A stretch of DNA of 64,000 nt from Methylotuvimicrobium alcaliphilum 20Z (lineage in GTDB: Bacteria; Pseudomonadota; Gammaproteobacteria; Methylococcales; Methylomonadaceae). The translations under genes and the position numbers were made by a program. The notes beneath the pieces were generated by a model. The model did not search any database. It was not told where the DNA came from and saw only the letters and a program-made list of their open reading frames with translations. The stretch is from NCBI RefSeq assembly GCF_000968535.2, contig NC_016112.1, positions 3,720,001 to 3,784,000 on the forward strand. Reading direction: 5' to 3'. Position 1 is the first letter of the stretch. Each line of letters opens with the position of its first letter. This document shows, in pieces, positions 17,424-26,853 of this stretch.

Positions 17424-19097
17424 ATGTCAGACATAGCAATCGCCCAACAAGCCCAAATGCGACCGATCATCGACTTGGCCGGCGAAAAATTCGGCATCCC
17501 GGCCGAGCATTTAGATCCATACGGTCACTATAAGGCTAAATTATCGCTCGAATACGTCAATAACTTGACCGACCGCGAAGACGGCAAATTGATTCTCGTC
17601 ACCGCGATCAGCCCGACCCCGGCCGGCGAAGGCAAAACCACAACTACGGTAGGCTTGGGCGATGCGATCAACCGGCTCGGCAATTCGGCGATCATGTGCC
17701 TGCGCGAACCGTCGCTCGGGCCTTGTTTCGGCGTCAAAGGCGGCGCGGCCGGCGGCGGCTACTCGCAAGTCGTGCCGATGGAAGACATTAATCTGCATTT
17801 CACCGGCGATTTTCATGCGATCGGCGTCGCGCACAATCTCTTGTCGGCATTGATCGACAACCATATCAATCACGGCAACGCACTTGACATCGATTCGCGC
17901 CGGATTCAATGGAAACGAGTCGTCGACATGAACGACCGAGCGTTGCGCAAAATCACTGTCGGCATGGGCGGCCCGGCTAACGGCTATCTGCGCGAGGACG
18001 GATACGACATCGTCGTCGCGTCCGAAATCATGGCGATTTTGTGCCTGGCGACAAGCCGCGTCGACTTAAAAGAACGCCTCGGCCGAATCGTCATCGGCTA
18101 CAAGTCCGACCGAGTCACGCCGGTTTATGCGAGCGATCTCAATGCGCAAGGGGCAATGGCCGCCTTATTGAAAGAAGCCATAAAGCCGAATCTAGTGCAA
18201 ACGCTTGAAAACAATATCGCGATCATTCACGGCGGCCCGTTCGCGAATATCGCGCACGGTTGCAACACCGTCACCGCGACGAAAACCGCGTTGAAACTGG
18301 CCGATTATGTCGTGACCGAAGCGGGTTTCGGCGCCGATTTAGGCGCCGAGAAGTTTCTCGACATCAAATGCCGCATGTCCGGGCTGAAACCGTCGGCAGT
18401 CGTATTGGTCGCGACGGTACGCGCGTTGAAATTCCACGGCGGCGTCGCGAAAGAGGAGTTGAACCAAGAAAACATCGACGCTCTGCAAAAAGGTTTTACC
18501 AACCTGGAGCGTCATCTCGACAATATCCAACGCCATTACGGCTTGCCTTGCGTAATCTGCATCAATCATTTCACCTTCGACACCGACGCCGAAATCGCGC
18601 TGCTCAAAGACAAATGCGAGGCGCTCGGCGCGAAATGCGTGGTCTCGAAACATTGGGCGCAAGGCGGCGCCGGCGCGGAAGAGTTGGCGCAAGAAGTGCT
18701 TGCCGTCGTCGACAACCGCGAGCCCGGTTTCACTTATGTCTATGACGAAGAGCTGCCGCTGTGGGATAAGATCGAAACGATAGCGACCAAACTTTACGGC
18801 GCAATCGGCATCACCGCGAGCCCGAAAGTCAAAGCCGAAATCAACACGCTGCAACAAAACCACGGCAAATTTCCGGTTTGCATGGCCAAAACGCAAATGT
18901 CGTTCTCGACCAACCCGAACGAGCGAGGCGCGCCTTCCGGACACACGGTCGAAATCAGCGAAGTCAGGCTTGCCAACGGCGCGGGCTTCATCGTCGCGAT
19001 CGCCGGCGACATGATGACGATGCCCGGTTTGCCGAAAGTCCCGGCCGCCGAACGCATCGATATCACCGACGAAGGCGTGATTACCGGGTTGTTTTAA
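17424..19097 (+). CDS. ftfL: Formate-tetrahydrofolate ligase (formyl-H4F synthetase)
   Basis: The 557-residue protein is a complete formyltetrahydrofolate synthetase. The nucleotide-binding loop [12 protein letters not shown] is at residues 64-75. It is followed by [38 protein letters not shown] in short conserved pieces, [16 protein letters not shown], and the C-terminal [16 protein letters not shown]-type block (here [19 protein letters not shown]). It activates formate with ATP and H4F, feeding C1 units to mtdA and glyA products. It is the last gene of the glyA-ftfL unit; a GATGGGTTTCGCT palindrome begins 30 bp downstream. Confidence 0.96.
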   Translation: MSDIAIAQQAQMRPIIDLAGEKFGIPAEHLDPYGHYKAKLSLEYVNNLTDREDGKLILVTAISPTPAGEGKTTTTVGLGDAINRLGNSAIMCLREPSLGPCFGVKGGAAGGGYSQVVPMEDINLHFTGDFHAIGVAHNLLSALIDNHINHGNALDIDSRRIQWKRVVDMNDRALRKITVGMGGPANGYLREDGYDIVVASEIMAILCLATSRVDLKERLGRIVIGYKSDRVTPVYASDLNAQGAMAALLKEAIKPNLVQTLENNIAIIHGGPFANIAHGCNTVTATKTALKLADYVVTEAGFGADLGAEKFLDIKCRMSGLKPSAVVLVATVRALKFHGGVAKEELNQENIDALQKGFTNLERHLDNIQRHYGLPCVICINHFTFDTDAEIALLKDKCEALGAKCVVSKHWAQGGAGAEELAQEVLAVVDNREPGFTYVYDEELPLWDKIETIATKLYGAIGITASPKVKAEINTLQQNHGKFPVCMAKTQMSFSTNPNERGAPSGHTVEISEVRLANGAGFIVAIAGDMMTMPGLPKVPAAERIDITDEGVITGLF

Positions 19098-19126
19098 TTT
19101 GAATGGTCAGGCGCATGGCGCTCCAT

Positions 19127-19218
19127 GATGGGTTTCGCTCCGCTCTACCTATCCGACATTGGCTGCCTATCAAACTTACGATGTCGTAGGATGGGTAGCA
19201 GCGAAGCGGAAACCCATC
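19127..19218. repeat. Inverted repeat downstream of ftfL
   Basis: GATGGGTTTCGCTCCGCTCT and AGCAGCGAAGCGGAAACCCATC-type arms are nearly perfect inverses across about 30 bp and could form a large hairpin. It may slow or end transcription after ftfL. The following 19311-19400 region holds AGCGTAGCCCGGATGGAGCG segments also found near 36108 and 56785. Confidence 0.5.
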
Positions 19219-19437
19219 GCTTTGTTTGAGCGCAAGCAAGGTTGTGATAACGCCACCATGTCCCAAACCCGCGATTTGTTACAATGGCGCTCATGACATT
19301 CCGCTCAATAGCAGCGTAGCCCGGATGGAGCGCAACGCAATCCGCAGAGTTCGGAGCCACGCCATTCCCGTATTCTGCTTCGCTGCATACGGGCTATATG
19401 CTAACGCTAGGTGAGAGGCTAGCGCTAGGCGATCCGC

Positions 19438-19551
19438 GTAGGGTACGCTGTGCGTACCATGGTAACCCCGAGATGTTCATGTACCAACCGAACCGCCAGG
19501 GCACGGCTTTGGTACGCGCAGCGTACCCTACAATTTATATATAACGATGAG
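19438..19551. repeat. F3 inverted-repeat element
   Basis: GTAGGGTACGCTGTGCGTAC and GTACGCGCAGCGTACCCTAC flank an asymmetric core with ATGTTCATGTACCAACCGAA, with a tail ending in ATATAACGATGAG. Nearly identical at 26669-26781 and inverted at 56658-56774. Confidence 0.7.
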
Positions 19552-19598
19552 AGCCGGAGCTTGGAAAAGAGAGTAATACGAGGCCTCGGGAGAGCAGC

Positions 19599-20189
19599 CT
19601 ACTCCGATTTAGCCGCCAAAAATGCCAGCATGTCCTCGTTATGAACCCGCTGATAAATGACTTCGACCGGCAGCGTCAAATCGATCGCCTCGAAAGTCAC
19701 ATCGTCTCCCAGATAATAATGTTTCGAAACCCATCCTTCGGACCGCCTCAGCACTTCGACCTCGACATAATCTTGCTCGATCATCACATATTCTTGCAGA
19801 GTCGGTAGCTTCAAGTAATTGGCCAGTTTGACGGTCTTGTCGTTGCGGCGAGTCGTCTTCGACAACACTTCGACGATGATGATAGGCGTTTCGGTATAGT
19901 AAGGCTGCGACTCGTCGAAATGACAATCGACGATCGCATCGGGATAAAAAAAATTCGAACCGACTCTGACCTTCATATCCGAACCGAACGGCTCGCAAGG
20001 AAGGTTTTTTAAATGACTCCTAAACTCCGCCAGAACATTAATCGCTATACGCTGATGATTTCCACTCGTCCCGACCATCGCATAGACGGCGCCATCAATC
20101 AATTCATGCTTGGTTTCGGCAATCAACTCGCCGTCCAAATAATCCTCGACACTGATCAAATAATCCAGCTTCTTTGCAATGATACTCAT
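19599..20189 (-). CDS. Uma2-family (DUF820) restriction-endonuclease-like protein
   Basis: The 196-residue protein has the PD-(D/E)XK-type Uma2 fold: YLISVEDYLDGELIAETKHELIDGAVYAM, then GSDMKVRVGSNFFYPDAIVDC and IIIVEVLSKTTRRNDKTVKLANYLKLPTLQEYVMI, which contain the conserved D...ExL and K of the family. The biological role of Uma2 proteins is unsettled; they are abundant in cyanobacteria and in some methanotrophs. I place the start at ATG 20189, with GAGGA 6 nt upstream, rather than an upstream TTG. It begins 9 bp after the stop of the phosphomannomutase gene, so it may be co-transcribed. A second, partial Uma2 gene lies at the right edge of the window. Confidence 0.75.
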   Translation of the reverse strand: MSIIAKKLDYLISVEDYLDGELIAETKHELIDGAVYAMVGTSGNHQRIAINVLAEFRSHLKNLPCEPFGSDMKVRVGSNFFYPDAIVDCHFDESQPYYTETPIIIVEVLSKTTRRNDKTVKLANYLKLPTLQEYVMIEQDYVEVEVLRRSEGWVSKHYYLGDDVTFEAIDLTLPVEVIYQRVHNEDMLAFLAAKSE

Positions 20190-20198
20190 AAACAATCC

Positions 20199-21572
20199 TC
20201 AATATTCACGCTGTAACAACTCCAAAATCTCCTCGGTTTTTTGCCGCATCAACGCAATATCCCCGCGCGATTCGACATTGAGCCGAACAACCGGCTCGGT
20301 GTTCGAGGATCGCAAATTGAAACGCCAATTGTCGAACTCCAGGCTGATCCCATCTGTTTCATCGACGACAAGCGCGTCGCCTTCATAAGCCGCCCTAACC
20401 CGTGCGATCGCACCGGCCGGGTCGGTTAGTTTCGAGTTGATCTCGCCGGACGACGGATACGCCGCGATACGCTGCGCGACCGCTTCGGAAAGGCGGATTT
20501 TTTTGACGCACAACAATTCCGCGACCAACAGCCACGGAATCATGCCGCTATCGCAATAGGCGAAATCGCGAAAATAATGATGCGCGCTCATCTCTCCCCC
20601 GTAAACGGCATCTTCGAGGCGCATGCGTTCCTTGATAAAGGCATGGCCGGTCTTCGACAACACCGGAACGCCGCCCGCCGCAGTCACGACATCGACCGTA
20701 TTCCAAGTCAATCGCGGGTCGTGAATGATCTTCGCGCCGGGGTTTTTCTGTAAAAAAGCCTCGGCCAACAGCCCGACAATGTAATAGCCCTCGATGAACT
20801 GCCCCTTTTCGTCGAACAGAAAACAGCGGTCGAAATCGCCGTCCCAAGCGATACCCATATCGGCCCCATGTTCGATGACGGCATTCGCGGTATCGGCGCG
20901 GCACTCGGGCAAGAGCGGATTCGGAATGCCGTTCGGAAAACGGCCGTCCGGTTCGTTATGGATCTTGACGAACTCGACCGGCACTCGGGCCACTTTGAAA
21001 CGCTCTTCCAACGCATCGACCACATGCCCGGCCGCGCCGTTGCCGGCATTTACGACCAACTTGATCGGCGTCAAATTCTGCAAATCGATGTAAGTCATCA
21101 AATGATCGACATAGCCCGACAGTATAGAACGACGAGTCATTGAGCCTTTCTTGACGACCACCGGCCCGAAATCATTTTGCTCGGCGAGGCGTTGGATTTC
21201 CTTCAGCCCGGTATCGCCGCTGATCGGTTTGGCATGCTCGCGCACCAATTTCATGCCGTTATAATCCATCGGATTATGGCTCGCGGTTACCTCTATCGCG
21301 CCTTGTATTTCCAGCGCCTGCGCCGCGTAATAGATTTCCTCGGTGCCGGTCATGCCGATGTCGATCACATCGACGCCGGCGTCCATCAAGCCTTCGGCCA
21401 ATGCGGCCTTGAGCGATTCGGAAGTCAACCGCACGTCGCCGCCGACCGCAATCGTCTTGGCCTTCAAATATTCGCCGCAGGCGCGACCGATTCGATAGGC
21501 GATATCGTCATTAAGCTCGGTATCCAGTTGACCGCGTATGTCGTAAGCTTTAAAACAAGTGAGTTTTTCCAT
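20199..21572 (-). CDS. manB: Phosphomannomutase/phosphoglucomutase (CpsG/ManB type)
   Basis: The 457-residue protein is an alpha-D-phosphohexomutase: [14 protein letters not shown] at the N-terminus, the phosphoserine loop [14 protein letters not shown] (Ser98), the metal-binding loop [14 protein letters not shown], the sugar loop [10 protein letters not shown] and a C-terminal phosphate-binding [14 protein letters not shown]. The length and loop sequences fit CpsG/ManB, which interconverts mannose-6-P and mannose-1-P for GDP-sugar and exopolysaccharide synthesis; phosphoglucomutase activity is possible. A 49-bp gap separates it from the two unknown genes upstream on the same strand. Confidence 0.88.
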   Translation of the reverse strand: MEKLTCFKAYDIRGQLDTELNDDIAYRIGRACGEYLKAKTIAVGGDVRLTSESLKAALAEGLMDAGVDVIDIGMTGTEEIYYAAQALEIQGAIEVTASHNPMDYNGMKLVREHAKPISGDTGLKEIQRLAEQNDFGPVVVKKGSMTRRSILSGYVDHLMTYIDLQNLTPIKLVVNAGNGAAGHVVDALEERFKVARVPVEFVKIHNEPDGRFPNGIPNPLLPECRADTANAVIEHGADMGIAWDGDFDRCFLFDEKGQFIEGYYIVGLLAEAFLQKNPGAKIIHDPRLTWNTVDVVTAAGGVPVLSKTGHAFIKERMRLEDAVYGGEMSAHHYFRDFAYCDSGMIPWLLVAELLCVKKIRLSEAVAQRIAAYPSSGEINSKLTDPAGAIARVRAAYEGDALVVDETDGISLEFDNWRFNLRSSNTEPVVRLNVESRGDIALMRQKTEEILELLQREY

Positions 21573-21621
21573 GATGATTTGATTGGCTGATTTAAACTAA
21601 AGTGAATACGGCTAAAACGAC

Positions 21622-22122
21622 TTACTTCTCTTGCCTACCTAGCGTGAAATCGTCAAAAACCAAAGAAGGCGGCGTATCGATAAAAATTTTTTCTTTCGAT
21701 ACTTCGGTCAAAGCTACATTCAAAATGACTTCTTCATAAAGCCAGTAAAACCAACCGTCGCGATGTACGCGATAACGCCAATTGTATCGGCATTGCAGCC
21801 AATTACCTTCCGCCAATTTTCCGAGCCGCTGCAACGGACGATTTTGATTTGGCGTACCTAAATAAACGACACTGCCATCATTCGGATTTAACAATAAGCG
21901 GTCGCAAATCAAAGATTCATCAAATAGGGAACAAGCGATTTTTCTATATTCATCGCCGCCATGGCAATCCAATGACAAACGCTGCCGTCCGATATCGACG
22001 ACTTTCGGCGACACGACAGGATAGCAGTCCGGCATCGCGGCCCGTTCCAGAAAATCCGTCTCGCTTAGCCGACTCTTATCCCACTGCTTGATGATGGCCT
22101 GTACAATATATGACGATTTCAT
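21622..22122 (-). CDS. Conserved hypothetical protein, 166 aa
   Basis: I do not recognise this family. The protein has no signal peptide or membrane segment and is rich in aromatic residues in its second half (WLQCRYNWRYRVHRDGWFYW). Three Cys are scattered. Its ATG overlaps the TGA of the upstream lipoprotein gene by 4 bp (ATGA), so the two are translationally coupled. It precedes manB by 49 bp. Possibly a partner of the lipoprotein; a cytoplasmic location is predicted. Confidence 0.6.
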   Translation of the reverse strand: MKSSYIVQAIIKQWDKSRLSETDFLERAAMPDCYPVVSPKVVDIGRQRLSLDCHGGDEYRKIACSLFDESLICDRLLLNPNDGSVVYLGTPNQNRPLQRLGKLAEGNWLQCRYNWRYRVHRDGWFYWLYEEVILNVALTEVSKEKIFIDTPPSLVFDDFTLGRQEK

Positions 22123-22709
22123 TCCCCGGTTTCTTCATGGCCCAATTCGCAGCCTTCACTGTAGAAATATAATGACGGAAGAAAAGGCAGAATATCGATC
22201 GTCAGCGTGGTTTTTTGTTGAAAATCATCGATCGCGCTCTCGATCGTATCCACGAATTGCAATTCGAACTCATTAAGCATGTTTTGCTGACTGGTCGGGC
22301 TATCGGGAAATATCGAATCGCCGCCAAGATAGATGCCTTTGACCGTCTCTTGTAAGGCCATCGCAGCGATCGCTTCTATTTCACGTTCAAAATCGCCGAA
22401 AATTTGCGCGCCTTCCGTTATTTTGATGCGCTCCACATCGTCTGTATCGGCATAAAGCAAAAACAGCCCTTCCACACCTTCCCGCTCGTTTTTGCAGACA
22501 CCGCCTTCCATGACTCTAACCAAACTCAACTCCCGACCTTCTTTAACATGCGTCGGCGAAGGAACCTCCTCGGACACGTCCATCGGATCGGCTTGATAAA
22601 CAGTAAACGCATCAATTTCTTCATCCACCGCATCTCGGGCCGGTTCGGCCGTACATGCCGCCAAACTAGCGGACACGATCATCATGACAGCAAGTACTTT
22701 AGGATTCAT
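22119..22709 (-). CDS. Hypothetical lipoprotein, 196 aa
   Basis: The N-terminus MNPKVLAVMMIVSASLAAC is a lipoprotein signal (lipobox SLAAC). The mature part is acidic (pI clearly low: VDEEIDAF, DPMDVSEEV, TDDVERIKI), has a Cys pair (GGVCKNE, SEGCELG) and no known domain that I can name. A GGAG ribosome-binding site stands before the ATG. It is coupled by a 4-bp overlap to the 166-residue hypothetical gene downstream. Likely anchored in the envelope; function unknown. Confidence 0.6.
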   Translation of the reverse strand: MNPKVLAVMMIVSASLAACTAEPARDAVDEEIDAFTVYQADPMDVSEEVPSPTHVKEGRELSLVRVMEGGVCKNEREGVEGLFLLYADTDDVERIKITEGAQIFGDFEREIEAIAAMALQETVKGIYLGGDSIFPDSPTSQQNMLNEFELQFVDTIESAIDDFQQKTTLTIDILPFLPSLYFYSEGCELGHEETGE

Positions 22710-22820
22710 CGATCACTCCGAATTAACTCAATAAATAAACATAGCTTACCCTCATGCTCAAGCTTCGCCAATTCCCGCCGATAAAACAATTAACATTCCC
22801 GACCTTTTAAGGATAAAGCG

Positions 22821-23876
22821 ATGAAAATCGAACAGTCCAATGTCCAGCTAAGCGCACAACAAACATCGATTAAACAGCACTCGGTGCAAGAATCCCTGAA
22901 CTTTTGGGTCGGCAATCGGCGACCGGATAGCCTAGGCTCACAAACCCAAACGGCATTCAATCCCACTTTAGCCGACCGGTTAACGCTCAGCCCTGAAGGC
23001 AAGGCTGCAGCCGAAACCCAACAAACCGAAATCGATCCGGACAAAGCGCTCGAACACGAACCGCGCTATCAAATCATTAAACGCATGATAGAGGCCTTGA
23101 CCGGCAAGGAAATTCGGCTTAACCGCTTGAAAGCTTTCGAAGCGGGCCCTCCCATCGATCTTGGGACCGCAAGCTCCACCAACGCACCTGCCGCCGATCG
23201 ACCTGCTGGATTCGGCTTGGAATATGAGCGCCGCGAAACTTATTACGAAGCCGAGCACAGCGCATTTTCGGCCAAGGGGCTCATCAAAACGACAGACGGC
23301 AAAGAAATCGCTTTCGATCTTAACCTGGTCATGAGCCGCGAATATTACGAAGAAAATTCGGTCAGTCTACGAATGGGCGACGCCGTCATGAAAGACCCTT
23401 TGGTGATCAATTTCGACGCGGAAGCCGCAAAGTTGACCGACATGAAATTCAGTTTCGACTTGACATCGAACGGAACCGCCGAACAAATTTCCTTCGTCGG
23501 TCACGGTAGCGGCTTTTTAGCGCTCGACAGGAACGGCGACGGCATCATCAACAACGGCAGTGAATTATTCGGACCGGAGACCGGCAATGGTTTCGCCGAA
23601 CTCGCCGCGCACGACCTGGACGGTAACCAGTGGATAGATGAAAACGACGCGGTTTATGAACATTTGCGCATTTGGACCAAGGATACCAAGGGCAACGACA
23701 AGCTCTACACCTTAGCCGAAAAAAATATCGGCGCGATTTATCTGGGCAATACCGAAACCCCCTTCGAGCTTAAAAATGCTCAAAACCGCCTCGACGGGCG
23801 AGTTTTGACATCGAGCATTTACCTCAGCGAAACCGACCGTATCGGAACCGTTCAACAAATCGACCTAGCGGTGTAA
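22821..23876 (+). CDS. Hypothetical protein with EF-hand/dockerin-like calcium loop
   Basis: The 351-residue protein has no signal peptide. The N-terminal 80 residues are polar and probably flexible (LTLSPEGKAAAETQQ). A central domain (about 130-220) contains FGLEYERRETYYEAEHSAFSA. From about residue 235 there is a calcium-type loop LDRNGDGIINNGSELFGP followed by a second acidic loop HDLDGNQWIDENDAVYE, then a beta-rich tail. Such paired loops occur in RTX/VCBS-type and cell-surface proteins, and I have seen the same combination in marine gammaproteobacterial hypotheticals. AAGGA precedes the ATG. Divergent from the lipoprotein gene; function unknown. Confidence 0.6.
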   Translation: MKIEQSNVQLSAQQTSIKQHSVQESLNFWVGNRRPDSLGSQTQTAFNPTLADRLTLSPEGKAAAETQQTEIDPDKALEHEPRYQIIKRMIEALTGKEIRLNRLKAFEAGPPIDLGTASSTNAPAADRPAGFGLEYERRETYYEAEHSAFSAKGLIKTTDGKEIAFDLNLVMSREYYEENSVSLRMGDAVMKDPLVINFDAEAAKLTDMKFSFDLTSNGTAEQISFVGHGSGFLALDRNGDGIINNGSELFGPETGNGFAELAAHDLDGNQWIDENDAVYEHLRIWTKDTKGNDKLYTLAEKNIGAIYLGNTETPFELKNAQNRLDGRVLTSSIYLSETDRIGTVQQIDLAV

Positions 23877-23895
23877 AGGATGCAGGATTATTTTT

Positions 23896-24202
23896 ACTGT
23901 TAAAGCTCGTAGATTTGGACTCTTTAATCTAATTTTTCGATATACGAAGATCAGCAGAGAAAATGCCGGCTCCGAAGAGGGTGCGGTTGCTCGACCGACA
24001 GGCGTCGGCGGCAAGGACAGCCGCCGTCGAGCCTACACGGACGTATTCACCCAGCACCTAAATTCCATAGCTCATTGGCTATAGTTAACTATCTTGGATA
24101 ATTTAGGTGCTGGGTTCATGGCGTACTGTCGGGTCAGTGACCGCACCCTCCGCAACCAGAGAACTTTCATTTGCCGGGGCGATGGCCAGGTCTTCATGAA
24201 CG
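23896..24202. repeat. F7 repeat with internal F1/AGCACCTAAAT segments, abutting tpx
   Basis: The ends (ACTGTTAAAGCTCGTAGATT, then TTTGGACTCTTTAATCTAAT, and CATTTGCCGGGGCGATGGCC with TTCATGAACGTTA) recur in inverted orientation as a short copy at about 43125-43262. Inside lie GAGGGTGCGGTTGCTCGACC/GTGACCGCACCCTC arms and an inserted CCCAGCACCTAAAT...ATTTAGGTGCTGGG unit. The right end touches the tpx stop codon. Confidence 0.55.
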
Positions 24203-24709
24203 TTAGTCGATTTCATGCATCGCCGCTAGCGCCGATTCATAATCGGGCTCGTCGGCCAATTCAGGAACTAGCTCGGTATAGACTACCCGATCCTCCTCGT
24301 CGATGATCACGATCGCTCGTGCGGTCAATCCGGCCAGCACGCTATCGACCAACTCCACGCCGTAATCGCGCGCGAAACTCGAACGAAAGGTCGATAACGG
24401 CACAATATCCCTGGCGCCTTCCATCTGACAAAAACGCGCTTGAGCAAACGGCAAATCGGCCGAAACGACCAACACGACGCCGTTTTCCAAACTCGCCGCT
24501 TTTTGATTGAATTTTCTTGCGGACGCGGCACAAGTCGGCGTATCCAAACTGGGCACGATATTCAGGCATTTCTTTTTACCCGAATAGCTAGCTAAGGACA
24601 CTTCCGCGAGTTTTCCGTTGACCAAAGTAAAATCCGGCGCTTTGGAGCCGACCGCAGGAAGCTCGCCGCAAGTGTTGACCGGTTTACCTTGAAATTTAAT
24701 CGTAGCCAT
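24203..24709 (-). CDS. tpx: Thiol peroxidase (Tpx, atypical 2-Cys peroxiredoxin)
   Basis: The 168-residue protein is a full-length Tpx: ATIKFQGKPVNTCGELPAVGSKAPDFTLV, peroxidatic Cys60 in SLDTPTCAASARKFN, and resolving Cys94 in QARFCQMEGARDIVPLS. It reduces hydrogen peroxide and alkyl hydroperoxides with thioredoxin, in the periplasm or cytoplasm; no signal peptide is seen, so cytoplasmic here. Monocistronic. Its stop codon lies at the boundary of an F7 repeat. Confidence 0.95.
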   Translation of the reverse strand: MATIKFQGKPVNTCGELPAVGSKAPDFTLVNGKLAEVSLASYSGKKKCLNIVPSLDTPTCAASARKFNQKAASLENGVVLVVSADLPFAQARFCQMEGARDIVPLSTFRSSFARDYGVELVDSVLAGLTARAIVIIDEEDRVVYTELVPELADEPDYESALAAMHEID

Positions 24710-24844
24710 TATTTAAGTCCTGATTTTAAAATTTACTTGATTATAACTTCGGCTCATAAGCATTTCCGCGCTGGAGAGACAGTGTAAGGATTTAGTCGTA
24801 GATAACCTCCCTAACTTCTTATTCTTCATGTGCTTCATGATGAA

Positions 24845-24922
24845 TATACCCATCGTAGATCAAAATTCGGCACCCCGGTGCCTCCTTAGGCACTGCCGAA
24901 ATTTGAAGTGCGAAAGGTATAA
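24845..24922. repeat. F1 element, minimal copy (78 bp, inverted)
   Basis: TATACCCATCGTAGATCAAA ... GGCACCCCGGTGCC ... TTTGAAGTGCGAAAGGTATA: both F1 termini in reverse order with almost no interior. It shows that the termini alone are maintained, as expected of a MITE. Confidence 0.7.
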
Positions 24923-24978
24923 ATTTTCGCCAATATTTTCACAGCATCCAGAGCAGTGGAAACGAAGAAATAAATGAC

Positions 24979-26046
24979 TCAAAGAACATGATAAGCCGGG
25001 CTGAACTCATGCACCGCGTCGACCATCGCTTTGACATGCTCCGGATTGATATCCGGCAAAATACCGTGACCGAGATTGAAGACATGCCCGGAACCGCGAC
25101 CGTAACGCTCCAGTACGTTTTGGACCTTCGCGCGAATGACATCCGGGTTGGCATAAAGGCTTACGGGATCCATATTACCCTGCAAGGCCACCTTATCGCC
25201 GACGCGCGCCCTGGCTACCCCGATATCGGTTTGCCAATCCAAACCCAAGGCATCGTAACCGCTATCGACCATTGCTTCGAGCCAAAGCCCGCCGCCTTTG
25301 GTAAATAATATCGTCGGAACCCTGCGGCCGTCCGCTTCGGTTTGCAATTGCTCGCGCACCAACTTGGCATAGTGTAACGAGAACTCCAGATAATCCTCTG
25401 AAGTCAACATCCCGCCCCAAGTATCGAACAGCATCACCGCCTGAGCGCCGGCCGCGATTTGCGCATTTAAATACAAGGCCACCGATTTTGCCAATTTCTC
25501 CAGCATACGATGCACAACACCGGGCTGTTCATACATCATCGACTTGATCTTTTGAAAGCTTTTACTGCTTCCGCCCTCGACCATGTAAGTCGCCAAGGTC
25601 CAAGGGCTGCCGGAAAAACCGATCAACGGCACGCGGCCTTGCAGCGAAGTTCTAATTAAACGAACTGCATCGATCACATAACGCAATTCCTGCTCGGGAT
25701 CGGGTATCGGTAATTTATCGACATCGGCAGCCGAGCGAATCGGATTGCTGAACCTAGGACCTTCGCCTTCGGCAAAACTTAGGCCCAAACCCATTGCATC
25801 GGGTATCGTCAAAATATCGGAAAACAAAATAGCCGCGTCGAAAGCATATCGATCCAACGGCTGCAGCGTAACTTCGCAAGCCAGCTCCGGGTTCGTGCAT
25901 AAATTCATGAAACTTCCGGCTTGCTCGCGGATTTTACGATACTCCGGTAAATAGCGCCCTGCCTGACGCATCATCCAGACCGGCGTTCTGTCGACCGGTT
26001 GTTTTAATATGGCTCTGAGGAAAGTATCGTTTTGTAATATCGTCAT
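24979..26046 (-). CDS. hemE: Uroporphyrinogen decarboxylase
   Basis: The 355-residue protein matches HemE throughout: the N-terminal [21 protein letters not shown] (active-site Arg and substrate-binding loop), the conserved [18 protein letters not shown] with the catalytic Asp, [17 protein letters not shown] and the C-terminal [21 protein letters not shown]. It decarboxylates the four acetate groups of uroporphyrinogen III to give coproporphyrinogen III in heme synthesis. In many gammaproteobacteria it lies near aroKB-damX, as here, but an 800-bp repeat-rich gap separates it from damX, so it probably has its own promoter. Confidence 0.97.
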   Translation of the reverse strand: MTILQNDTFLRAILKQPVDRTPVWMMRQAGRYLPEYRKIREQAGSFMNLCTNPELACEVTLQPLDRYAFDAAILFSDILTIPDAMGLGLSFAEGEGPRFSNPIRSAADVDKLPIPDPEQELRYVIDAVRLIRTSLQGRVPLIGFSGSPWTLATYMVEGGSSKSFQKIKSMMYEQPGVVHRMLEKLAKSVALYLNAQIAAGAQAVMLFDTWGGMLTSEDYLEFSLHYAKLVREQLQTEADGRRVPTILFTKGGGLWLEAMVDSGYDALGLDWQTDIGVARARVGDKVALQGNMDPVSLYANPDVIRAKVQNVLERYGRGSGHVFNLGHGILPDINPEHVKAMVDAVHEFSPAYHVL

Positions 26047-26853
26047 TATGTTTTAGTTTCTTGTTTAAGGAATAAGAGCGAATCGACTTGAAATTTACTG
26101 TCGGCCCTATCCTGGGTTTTTCTGGCATCCATGACCCTGCGTTACTGCCATTTAACGGAAAGAGCCACTTTCACGCCTTCCCGAGGCCTACTCGACCGAT
26201 TCAACTTGGCTCAGCTATAATCGCTGTAAGCGAAGGAACATTAGCTTCTTTTTCACTGGTATCGCGAAGCTAGAGCTTCACATATCGGTTTCCCAAGCAA
26301 GAGCTTGGGAAACAGCAGAATACTTATTTTTTCTGGTTCCCACGGTCCTCCGTTGGAACCCGTACCTTGGCTACCGATGCAAGACCGGTATGCATTCCCT
26401 TGCTGGAGCGGAAACGAAGTGAGTCGCTGTTGATCAGTAATTATTCACACCCCCTATCGTTCCCACGCTCCAGCGTGGGAATGCAGCCCGAGACGCTCTA
26501 GCGTCTCGTACCGCTGGAGCGGTACTCAGGCATTCCCACGCAGAGCACTCATCGTTATACATAAGTCAAAAATTACCCTTTTGTAATCTTAACCAATGAG
26601 ACCTCGATACCATTATATTGTCACTTAACACTCTCGGATCTTCCTCATCTAACGCTAGGTGATCCGCGAAGGGTACGCTGTGCGTACCATGGTAACCCCG
26701 CGATGTTCATGTGCCAACCGAACCGCCAGGGCACGGCTTTGGTACGCGCAGCGTACCCTACAATTTATGTATAACGATGAGCCCAGAGCATGGGAACGAG
26801 AATGACTGTGGGACTGAATACTCACGTTGATCAAGTTATTTCATGCGCGTTAC
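26047..26853. repeat. Repeat-filled gap between hemE and damX
   Basis: No gene is seen. In order it holds GGTTTCCCAAGCAAGAGCTTGGGAAA hairpin pieces (about 26285-26315), a GGTTCCCACGGTCC/GGAACC segment, an F6 composite (about 26437-26635) and an F3 element (26669-26781). The F6 composite recurs inverted at about 52501-52723, including the segment ATGGTATCGAGGCCTCATTG / its inverse. Confidence 0.6.

Noticed and set aside
18260-18944. Long ORFs on both strands inside ftfL
   Set aside because: They are out-of-frame or antisense to a clear formyl-H4F synthetase, are Arg-rich and lack motifs; they reflect codon bias.
24979-26046. Link of hemE with damX as one operon
   Set aside because: An 800-bp repeat-filled gap lies between them, so I treat them as separate units.
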